NCBI GenBank assembly: GCA_963969595.1
Contig: OZ018409.1
Coordinates: forward strand, 13,282,520 to 13,346,519
From: Neckera pumila
Lineage: Eukaryota > Streptophyta > Bryopsida > Hypnales > Neckeraceae
DNA: 64,000 nucleotides
Direction of reading: 5' to 3'
Both the position numbers and the translations under genes were made by a program. Positions 54,946 through 64,000 of the stretch are shown one piece after another. The notes beneath the pieces were generated by a model that saw nothing but the letters and a program-made list of their open reading frames with translations, had not been told where the DNA came from and made no database searches. Within the stretch, counting starts at the first letter, position 1; each line of letters begins with the position of its first letter.

Positions 54946-57900
54946 TCAGTATCTCAACCAATAAGTTCTACGTCGGAACCATGTGTAATCCCGAAGCTCT
55001 GAGAGGGGTCCCATGCCAGCAATGGCAACTTCCTGCAATTGGTCAGTTGAGGAATTGTTAGACGTTGCAAACATCCTTTCAAAGCCTAATCCAGACAACA
55101 AGCAATGCCAGTTGCTTAATGCCAAATTGAATGGCATTTTTAATTTGCAACAAGCATCTGATTTTCATTAAACAATTGGTGTCTAATCTGCAAAATCTAC
55201 TTGTAGAGTCTTGAAGATTATATTGCGTCTGTCTTACACTCAACTTTCCAGTGGTCAATACTCCGTATGCCTAAAAACCCATAATAGTCAATGAAGGTTT
55301 TAGACGGCCTCAAAATTAGCACTGCGCTATAGAGGTTGAGGGGAGGTTTGTGCACTTGAAACTCATATCTTCTTAATATTTATGATTCTTACGATGGTTG
55401 TTTGCAATTCTGAAAGGCTCCTCTTCCTTCTTAAATGCGCTCTATTATATGCTTACAACTTAGCACATAGAAGTTGTGCAATCAGATGCGTGCACAGCAT
55501 GAGAATGGATATTCAAAGAGTGCAATTAGAGAGGGATGAGATTACAGAACATGCTGCGACCAACCTTGTCATAAATGAAGCGGCTTGCAACTCGTTTGAC
55601 ACATTCCGCATCCACAGCATCAATACGAGCAAAGAGCTCTGCTAAGGGAACTCGTCTTCCATAAGTCAACAACTGAAAAACAAAGAAGGGACAGACTGGT
55701 CAAAAACCTATAACAAAAATCCCCTCACCTCTCCACTGGATGACCTAACTGAACGAAATCCACCCCTCTTGCACAACCATGCTATGTTCTCGTCCTTTAG
55801 CAGCAAGTAAGAAGCTCTAGGCAAACTAAATATATTCTACAGAAGCCCTATCAGTCACCTCACCTCTGTGCACTGGAAGTTTATATTGAGTAAAGGAAGT
55901 ACTTGTCAGAGATCTGTGGAGTCTAAAATCAAGGATTCCAACGCAATAAGTTTCTCAATTGTTCCAACTTACCTGCCGACCAATGTCCTCGGCGATAGGA
56001 CTTGTTCCGTCCAGGTGAAGAAGCAAGCATGATTTTAACTGCATAACCCCAAAGATGTTACATTAAGACTCCATAGCCACACTGAAAATAGGGTTTCAAT
56101 CGGTCATTCCTTTTTTTCACCAAATCGAGCTACAAACCTGTAGGGAATTTCAGCAGGAGAATGGGATTGTTTAACCAGATTCCAATGAAAATTTATTTCA
56201 AGTAACAAGAAATTGCATTGTTGCTGCCACAATTGTATACAACATTTGCCAAGATTAGGAGCCTCGAGCAAGTTCTTGAGTGCCTCCCCAACTGAAAATT
56301 TAAAATGCAAAAAAGAAACTTTCTTTTCAATACCATATCCTATAACGAACTTTCTCCATGGAGGTCTTCCTATGATCACAGTGATCACATGGAGGCTTCC
56401 CCATGATACAGATGATCATCATAATCGTAGGGAGAATTAACAATTCTCTTCATACTGCTCTTGAAACAGTCTGATTTCGATGCAAAACTTGTGAGACCGA
56501 TTTCAAAACTGTCTCTAACGCTCAACTTCAGAAAGCCACATCACTCTTTCAAATCTTCACAAGCATTCGTAGAATTTCCACAACTTTGAAAGGTTGATGT
56601 CTGAGACGTTCAAAAATGAACCTCCACTTGGTGCATTCACCCTGTTTAAACACAGCGGTCCAAGAGCTTGAAAACTAGACCTGATTGCGTGCACGAGCAA
56701 CATCCTCTGGGTCTACGCGGTAGATCAACCTTCCAATCTGGTGCATGATGACATAGCATAGGTCATCCAGGTTCTCTTCCTGTAATGGTTAGTCAGTACT
56801 CCAAAAATTTAGCATATCGTTCAATTTATACGGTCTAAACTTCTGCTCCAACACATGGTATAGAATCTATTATTTCATGAAATTTTTATTAACTGGAGAA
56901 GTTCAAAGGAAGAACAGCAAACCTTAGCAACTGCATACACACCAAAAAGTCCAGAATCGCTATAGTTAGTATTGAATGCCATCACACTCTCAGCCAGACC
57001 ATTTGCTGCAATTTGTTGAGCCATTTCTGACCTGTGTGAACAAACTCATCTAGTTCTCAGCACAGTAGGAAAAAGCAAGGGTTGTGATTGCGATAATCTC
57101 AATTATCTCTATGCCCTTGCCTGTAGACGTTACAATAATGCTGTGGATGATTGTTGCATTCCAGTTCTAAAATAATCTATGAAATTTACAAATAAGAGAA
57201 TCAAATTTAAGAAAGATCATCCTCAGTACCGATTGTTTATCACCCACAGAAGATTGTGTGCCCAAGGAGGTGTAATAAACGGTAATTAATTAGCAAGTTC
57301 AACCATGAAATGAGGAGCGCAAAAGTTCCGTGTCTTTTCAAAGCAAGAAATGGTAAACAGAACTACCCCATATGCTTCCCGGCACCAGCACTCTTGTTCC
57401 ACGACCCCAACATCGTCTGCATAACCATGAGGGCTATTGAATCTGGATCAATCCATGCTGCACCTTCTACTGCTACAGCAAAGTAGGCCAATGGACAATC
57501 GTCATCTCGAAGACGAACCTGTCACATAAACAGGCAGAAACAGGACAAAGTTTACATGATATATATAAATGATGTTTCCCATTTCACGGACTTTCAAGCA
57601 AGAATTCCTGGGGGAAGCACCGAAAGAAAAACACTTGCTTATTCATCGCCATGTCGTTTTTCAAGTGTCACATAAGATATCTGAACCATGCCCAAATAAA
57701 CAAAGAAGGACGCATATTTCTATTTTGCCATTCCACTACTTTGGTCACCACTTGCTGTAATGACATGCTTCCACTTCATTGCTTTCTAGTATGCAAAGTC
57801 TCTTATCAGGAGCGATGTCCGTTACGAAGTGAGTGGACGTTTTCCACTATCCACTATCCAGGGATTATTTTTATATTTTTAAGGGTTATGCAAACATCAA

Positions 57901-59808
57901 TGCAACATCAGATGAACACCTTCAGCGCCAATGAAACCATGAAAATTAGGTCAATTCAATATGAGAAATGGAAATAACAAATCAATAAGCTACCTACCTC
58001 CGATCCTGTAAAACTGGCGGGTTCCTGCATTACAAGCTCTCCAGCTGTAGTGGGGTCAGTTGAAAGATTTTGAAAGGACTTCTCGACAGTTTTAACCAGC
58101 TCATCATGGTTGACAGCTCCAGCGGCTGCAACAACCTGCGACCCATTTGTATACCAGTAACGCATATCAAGCCCTCGCAATACCATGGTTTCTAGATTTC
58201 ACTAGACAAGTAATACAAAATGGGTGAGTACCTACCATTCTGGGTCCTGTGTAGTGTTTGGAAATGTAGTCACTCAGATTTTCCTTGGTAATGTTACGGA
58301 TGTTCTCTGCCGGGCCCAATATTGTGCGTCCCAAAGGGGTGTATTGAAATGCCGTTGCGTGCAAGTGATCAAACATAACCTCCTCCACTTGGCCTTCTAC
58401 CTGAAGGCATCAACAATTACTTCACCAACCAGCGTCAGGATGAACAGTCAAATTGCTAGTAACAACATCCAAATTGTGACCCCGTTCTCACCGAGGAGAC
58501 AACAAGAATTTCATTATTAAGACTAAAAACCTCTTCCATTGCATCAGTTACAACCCTGAAAGCTCTCGTGTGTGAGGAAGAGTTTTCAAAAATGACAATG
58601 AGGTCATGTCCAAAGTTGATCCAAAAGTTAAGGTAGGAGTACCCAATTGCAATGCTGACCTAATTGCTACACATAACATGATAACTCTAAAATTTCAGAA
58701 TCAAAATGAATTGGGATTCTTACCTCTGTCACAACAAGGTCAAGAAACCTGAAAAGTCCATAATAGGTGAAGTTACCTTAGAAACTTTACAAGACCATTC
58801 TTGCAGTAGGGCAACCCAGTATTCGACAGACCCATGAGCCCATGACCAGTGCAAAGAAAGCAAGAATCGCCCCGGTGCAAGAATGGGCTCATACGACTGT
58901 CGAATACTACCGTACCTTCATTTTGTAAGGAAGTTTGATTTGAAGCAGAAAGAAATTCAGGCGGCCTTCATAAGCTACAACTCTGACATAACCCTAATGA
59001 AACGATCCCAGTGAAGCCCAAGCAAGAATCACCAAGAATTAGCTCATGAAAATGCCCAAAAATGGATCACCCTCCTGGAGTTGCAACTTTGTAAGAATGT
59101 TGATTTGAAACAGAAATGAAATGCAAGAGGCCTTCATATAACCCTAATTACGCCCGATCCCAGTCCGAAGCCCAAGCTAGACTCCCGACTTGCAAGAATG
59201 GGGCACAAAACCTAACTCACCTCTTCCATCTCTCTCAAAATGACATTCCTCTCCCGATTGATCCGGTCCTCCTCAAACGACGAGTTCTGCAGAATGTCCG
59301 CCAAGATATCCACCGCCACCGGCACATCCTTCTTCAACACCTTCGCATAATACGTCGTCTGCTCCCTCGACGTGTACGCATTCAAGTGCCCTCCCATGTT
59401 CTCGATCTCCTCCTCCAGCTGCCTCAAGTTCCGCTTCTTGGTCCCCTTGAAGATCATGTGCTCCAGGAAATGCGCCGTGCCGTTCGTCTCCGCTGTCTCA
59501 AACCGACTCCCAGCGTCGATCCATACTCCTACAGTGGCAGTCTCGGCTGCCATGCTGCTCTCGCTCGCCACGCGCAAGCCGTTGGAGAGGGTGGTCACTT
59601 TGGTCTCTGGGGTGCCCAGGACGGAGGTGTGGTCGATGTCCTTGGCTAAGGGGGAATTGTAGCGCTGGAAACGCTCGTCGGAGACACACATGGAACTGAA
59701 AGAGGAAGGGGAAGGGTGTTCTTGAGGGAGACGTGGACGGGCTTGTCGAAGGAGCGAAGAGCGAGTGTGGTGACGAAGCAATTGTGTTGAGAGGAAGCGG
59801 AATGCCAT
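54946..59808 (-). CDS. MPPB: Mitochondrial processing peptidase beta subunit, 9 exons
   Basis: Exons on the minus strand are 59808-59221, 58400-58236, 58135-57998, 57518-57367, 57031-56923, 56779-56681, 56038-55973, 55672-55565 and 55032-54946. All introns are GT..AG and all junctions keep frame, giving 503 residues. The N-terminus is an Arg/Ser-rich presequence ([20 protein letters not shown]). The M16 zinc motif HFLEH is at H113-E116-H117 with the third ligand E193 (76 residues after H117, as in yeast). So this is the catalytic beta subunit, not alpha. Conserved segments include [75 protein letters not shown] and the end [13 protein letters not shown]. With MPP alpha it removes presequences from imported mitochondrial proteins; in plants both are core subunits of complex III. 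Intron 1 (820 bp) carries a hairpin and a tandem duplication. Confidence 0.97.
58818..58908. repeat. Imperfect hairpin in MPP beta intron 1
   Basis: The 26-bp arms AGTATTCGACAG...ATGAGCCCAT (58818-58843) and its reverse complement (58883-58908) differ at a few positions and enclose a 39-bp loop. It could be a very small fold-back element or a structured intron segment. Confidence 0.75.
58922..59185. repeat. Direct duplication within MPP beta intron 1
   Basis: Two diverged copies (about 58922-59030 and 59087-59185) share TTTGTAAG, GATTTGAA(G/A)CAGAAA, GGCCTTCATA, ATAACCCTAAT, CGATCCCAGT and GAAGCCCAAGC in the same order. Confidence 0.75.
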
Positions 59809-60532
59809 TGGGACTGGAAGTCACAGGATTCGATGGAAAGCAATCTCGTGGATGCACTTCGATGGGTTTGAATCGAAGGAAGTCGAAGGCCTCACGGATT
59901 ATTACCGCACAGAGTAAACTTCGGTTGCAAGGGATTCTCCATCTAGTTGGAAAATTTTGGGTTGCTATGGCAAAAAATTTGGACAATTATTCGAAGTCCT
60001 CACGGCGCATTATCTGAGTACCCATCTTCGATTGCAAGAGAGTGTCCATGAAAATTTCCGTTAAAATCGCGAGTTTTGCACAATTTTTCTACGGTTGTTG
60101 TAATTCTGAAAGGAAAAACACGCTTGCGCATCGACCCACGTTAATATCTTCGAATCAAAGTACATCGCAGTCTTCACGGCACATCACCGCACGTAGTTAT
60201 CTTCGATTGCAAAGGATCCTTCATGGGACTCGAAAATTTCAGTTACGATGGCAAAGTTCTGTTCAATTCTTCTGCGCCAGGCCCTGCTGCAATTCTCGAA
60301 GAATTCACCGACAGTGCATCTCGGTTTTGGCAATCGGAAAATTGTTAAAAGGGGTGAAGATCAACCAACTGGGATTCCCGGGAATTGGCGAAATTTGGGA
60401 CATCAGAGGGAAGATTGTTCGATGCAGAGTCGGTTGTCGTCATGGAAGCGTAGCGACGGTATCACTGGGAACATACTGTGCAGAACACGTAACGGAAAAC
60501 GGAAGGTGGTCTGATGAAGTTCTTTGCCAATT
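59809..60532 (-). promoter_or_regulatory. MPP beta upstream region with three degenerate repeats
   Basis: Upstream of the start codon, related blocks start near 59877, 59992 and 60171. Each contains (G/C)CTCACGG or TCTTCACGG, a CGCA motif, (C)TTCG(A/G)TTGCAA(G/A) and a CCAT block. They may be an old tandem duplication in the promoter or 5' UTR. Plus-strand frames of up to 169 codons (60042-60551) cross this region but show no recognisable domain. Confidence 0.5.
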
Positions 60533-60836
60533 AAGGCAGGGTGATCTGTAAGCGACCCTGCTTAAAAGCGACCTGTAACACAAAGATACATTTTGCTGTC
60601 TGTAATGTAGCAGATGCGTACACTTCAGGAGTGGGTTGCTTTTAGTGACCACTGTGTTCCGCCTTAAAAAAAATTTAACTAATTCTATGAAGGTTCAAAA
60701 ATATGAAATGACTTGGGGTTAGATGACAATTCCATTTTCCTTCCTACAAAAATTTACTGAAAATTGTTTCAAGGAATTTTGCTTCCCTCCAAATGCAATC
60801 ATCTCTTTAAAGGTTGCTTCAAAAGCAGACTACCTT
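60533..60836 (+). mobile_element. AAGGTA-type inverted-repeat element, diverged (about 0.3 kb)
   Basis: The right end read inward is AAGGTAGTCTGCTTTTGAAG followed by CAACC. The left end is AAGGCAGGGTGATCTGTAAG followed by CGACC. The ends resemble the 39872-40282 element in position and in the G(C)AACC/GCGACC block. Confidence 0.55.
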
Positions 60837-61129
60837 AACCACTTGAGTATAGACAAGGAGTAGTTCAAATTTCCCAAAATAGTATAAATGCATTGTAAAA
60901 TTGCAATTTAGAATGACATAATTTAGTAAAGACTTCCAAACCAAATTATGATTCACGTGTCATATCCATGTGGTTAAATATAACAAATAATTTCATAGTT
61001 TCATAATTTAATGATTTTCACCCTAAATCAAAGTTATATATATGGTTCATATATACCATATCCATATGGTTTGTAGGCTTGGGATATATTTGTGTTCATC
61101 CATTGTTCAAAAATTGAATATCTGGTCTT

Positions 61130-62090
61130 TTAACCCTCAAGGACTAAGAAGACACAATGTGTCTTCTTTACATTTTCAATGGCAAATTCTTGGTAGTGTG
61201 AAACAAATCTCAACATTTTGTAAAGTAGATGCATTGTAGAAATTTATTTAGAAAATGAATTCTAATAGAAAAAAGAAGTATTCTTAATTTTTTTACAATG
61301 AAAGGAATAGTAGGGATGGAAAAAAACATTTTCTGGGACATTTCTAGTCTTTACTTTGCACAAACAAACTGGGTTTGGAGAAAAAAAACTCAAATTTTTT
61401 TTGTTTTAATTTTTAAAATTCAAAAATTGAGGAATATATAAACTTTTATAAATTTTGTAAGATCCAATTTCGTCAATTTTGGCATTTTATGCCTTCTGTT
61501 TGAAAATGTATACAAATTTGAGAGAGTTTTTTATTTCTAATTTGTTGAAATTTAATAAATATTAAATTTGCCTTAGATTTCAATATAATTTATATGTGGG
61601 GGGAGAAAGCATTATTCATCTTTTTATAAATTTTTCCTCCCCCAAAACTACGTTTTTGCCTATAAAGTTGATCATCTAAAAATCCAACAACCAATATTTT
61701 CCACAATTAATTCCATGCATATCAGACAAAGTATTCTTTACTTTTGTATGGTTAAAATTAAACTTTTCAAGCACATCTATGTCCAAAAAAGTATCAAAGT
61801 GAGACAATTCATTGAAAACCTCCATTGTTAAAAAGTTGTTAGGCCTTGAGGACTTAAGATGTTAATCCTTAATCACATGTGTGCTTAATCTTAAGATAAT
61901 AACCTTAATTTTTAAAATTTATCATAAATGATTGAACATCTCCAAAATATCTATATCCTTTCATTTTTCAATTGATGTATCATGTGATTTTTCTTAAGCT
62001 TGAAACTTCCTGAATGAAGGATAATTGAAGGAAGTACAAGTTTTACAACATTCATCATCCTCAAGAGATGGTTGAGTACTTAGGGGTTAA
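61130..62090 (+). mobile_element. piggyBac-like MITE, diverged (about 0.95 kb)
   Basis: TTAA (61130-61133) is followed by CCCTCAAGGACTAAGAAG; the right end is GAGTACTTAGGGG followed by TTAA (62087-62090). Length fits the family. The interior has no close copy in this window. Confidence 0.6.
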
Positions 62091-63295
62091 AGGTCTATAT
62101 GGAATTATATATAGAACTATGTTTGAATCTTAGAATATAATAAATTTACTAAAATATGATAAGACGCACACCATTGGATTGAAATCTTTCATTTGGATGT
62201 CATTCCATCATGATCATTAGAAGAAAACTGAGGCCCTGGGAGGTCTGTAAGTTCCCGGACACATTAGATGACATTTGAAGGCATTGGAGGGCCGTTTCAA
62301 GTTTGTTCCCAGTGCTGACTAAATTTTGCAAACAATCGATACATGCTGTCAAAATTTTAAAATAAAAACAAAAATTGCCCAAATATCATTTTAAGCAATT
62401 TTTCTTTTTCTTTTTTTCTTATTTTGAAAATGAAGTGGCAAGATTTTGGCCACATCAGCCATTTTGGGTTGTATTTTTTGAAAATGAAGTGGCACAATTT
62501 CGGCCGCAGTCTGGGAACGTAGGATAACTCGTAGTCTCTTAGACTTTGAGGCCTCAAATGTCATCTAATGGCAGGGTTGGCCAAATAAATTGGGGGGAGG
62601 GGGGAACTTTTTTTTTTTGGAGGGGGGGCAACAAATTGCAAGGGTTGATTTGGTCGGGATATTTCAGTAATATAATTTAGAAAACATTAAAAAAATCAAA
62701 ATAAATATTATTATTAAAATTAATAGGAAAATTCAAAAATTCCAAATTTGATGTGGCCAAACGTATCCTTGTGAGCTTGAATATTTAATTATTATTTAAA
62801 TTATCTTTTATTATTTAAAAAAAATTCCATATTCTTTTATTTTTTTGTTGCCACTATTTATGAATAATGGCCAAAGGGATTGTGAGTTCCATTGCGGGGA
62901 ACTCACAATCTCTTTGTGAAGTAAAGCAGACCTCCTAAGGGCTGAATTTTTCTCTAATGCTTAATTCTTTCATGCTCAAATATAATACCATTCAAGTAGG
63001 ATATATAATTTTTTTGAAGGAGGTATACACATGTGGAGGGTACAATAATGATCCAAATTAGAAGTATTACGTGTAATTGAATCTGTCTCAATACAAGGAA
63101 ATTTTTTTGTCACAAGTATCTACCTCAATTTATGAATGTGCTAGGTCAAATACAAAAAAAATTGTTGCATCCAAAATTAAACTCCCAAGACCTTTTAAGG
63201 ATTAAGTAACTATATGAGTTAATTCAAATATCCTACGAAAAGGTCTGATTTGGCAAATATTAAGCAAACATGAAATGCATCATCTTGTAATTAGT
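62091..63295. other. AT-rich DNA with G-runs, no gene
   Basis: A G-rich stretch (62591-62605 and 62622-62628) resembles those at 29692 and 4917. A short inverted pair around GATTGTGAGTTCC/GGAACTCACAATC lies at 62879-62911. A block near 62928 recurs near 7480. No gene is supported. Confidence 0.4.
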
Positions 63296-64000
63296 TTAAT
63301 CACTAAAGTCCTAAGGCCTTTTTTCATCAAATTCCACTCAAAATTGCCATTTCTATTGCAAATTGCAACAAACTTTAGAAATTGTTTTTTCACATAATTA
63401 TCTGACCATAGGATCTTATATTAGACTAGTACAAAAATGTATGGAAGAAATTTCAAAAACTTTGATTGACTGAGTGATTACAAGATATTTGCGTTTGAAT
63501 TGAAGAAATAAATTTCTTTGCACCTTGCTTGACTTGATTTTAAGGTTTTAAATTTTTGGAGCTTAAAATTTTGCACTACCAATATTGAATTAAAAAAATT
63601 TATGTGGAATAATTGAGTTAAAAGTCTAGGAAAAAAAATCAAAAAACACATATTAGAATTTCATTCTTTAAAAAATTGTTAAGCTAAAGCAAATACGAGA
63701 TAGAAGGAAAAACAAAATTGTTAATAGGTCTAAGATGGAATTGAAACAGAATCATCCCAATGGTAAGATTGTTCTAGCAAGTGAACCAAACATTATAAAT
63801 CTCTTTTTTTAAATTGTTAAAAATTGCATTAAAAAAAATAATCCTGTAAGTTTTTTTCAAGAAAATGCTTAGATTGCCCAAATAATAAGATTGTCCATAA
63901 CTTTCTCATTAGTAGTCCAGATAGAATGAATCAAATCTTTCCATGAAACAAAAACACTTCCTATGAGGCAAAAAATTTTAAAATTTATTTTGATTTTTTT
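63296..64000 (-). mobile_element. piggyBac-like MITE cut by the window end
   Basis: TTAA (63296-63299) is followed by TCACTAAAGTCCTAAGGCC and an interior collinear with 24823-25747 (AAAATTGCCATTTCTATTGC near 63341 and GATAGAAGGAAAA near 63699). The other end lies beyond 64000. Confidence 0.75.

Noticed and set aside
59116..59649. 177-codon open frame on the plus strand
   Set aside because: It is the antisense shadow of MPP beta exon 1, which has the HxxEH motif and a conserved sequence.
60042..60551. 169-codon plus-strand frame upstream of MPP beta
   Set aside because: It covers the repeated promoter region and shows no domain; treated as a chance frame.

Overview
This window is nuclear DNA from a eukaryote, most likely a streptophyte (land plant or close alga) and probably not a flowering plant. 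The grounds are spliced genes with GT..AG introns, plant-type proteins (a SURNod19-domain protein, a plant-style mitochondrial processing peptidase beta subunit, a CYP71-clan P450 fragment, a NAM-associated/Harbinger-type protein), plant telo-boxes (AAACCCTAA), low GC and very low gene density. No operons, rRNA, tRNA, CRISPR array or organellar genes were seen. The lineage is inferred from protein resemblance only.

Genes. Two spliced genes look fully intact: TCTP (minus, 13132-11623, 4 exons, 170 aa) and mitochondrial processing peptidase beta (minus, 59808-54946, 9 exons, 503 aa). A short four-exon gene at 34970-33674 (minus) resembles a mitochondrial large-subunit ribosomal protein (mL59 type), with a doubtful exon 1/2 junction. 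Several genes are decaying. A P450 fragment (8998-9542) has a frameshift in its heme-cysteine codon. A SURNod19 gene (51855-54264) has three separate lesions. A NAM-associated gene (48590-50425) is split by a transposon. An unrecognised minus-strand gene (18700-19985) has stops inside a heptad repeat.

Repeats dominate. At least sixteen copies or ends of short non-autonomous elements share the terminus CCCCTAAAGG (or close variants) and sit in TTAA; most are about 600-950 bp. They look like piggyBac-type MITEs. CACTA-type, hAT-type and AAGGTA-ended inverted-repeat elements, fold-back elements and a roughly 245-bp satellite family fill most of the rest.

The most informative structure is a segmental duplication. 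The 5' end of TCTP (exon 1, most of intron 1, promoter) plus about 3 kb of adjoining satellite (12620-16325) is repeated at 20714-27862. The copy is about 3.44 kb longer. Four insertions in the copy minus one insertion private to the original add up to about 3.43 kb, so the length difference is almost entirely explained. The two copies give empty and filled sites for each insertion. One shows an exact TTAA duplication, one a TTAA with a single mismatch, and one a CACTA element with a 3-bp duplication.

Layout: 1-8.9 kb repeats; 9-10 kb P450 relic; 10.7-13.3 kb TCTP; 13.5-16.3 kb satellite array; 18.4-20.1 kb gene relic with hAT and CACTA MITEs; 20.7-27.9 kb duplicated segment; 28.5-32.4 kb satellite relics and two inverted AAGGTA elements; 33.7-35.4 kb mL59-like gene; 35.4-48.6 kb mostly unassigned DNA plus elements; 48.6-50.4 kb NAM-associated relic; 51.7-54.3 kb SURNod19 relic; 54.9-60.3 kb MPP beta and its repeated upstream region; 60.5-64 kb further elements.
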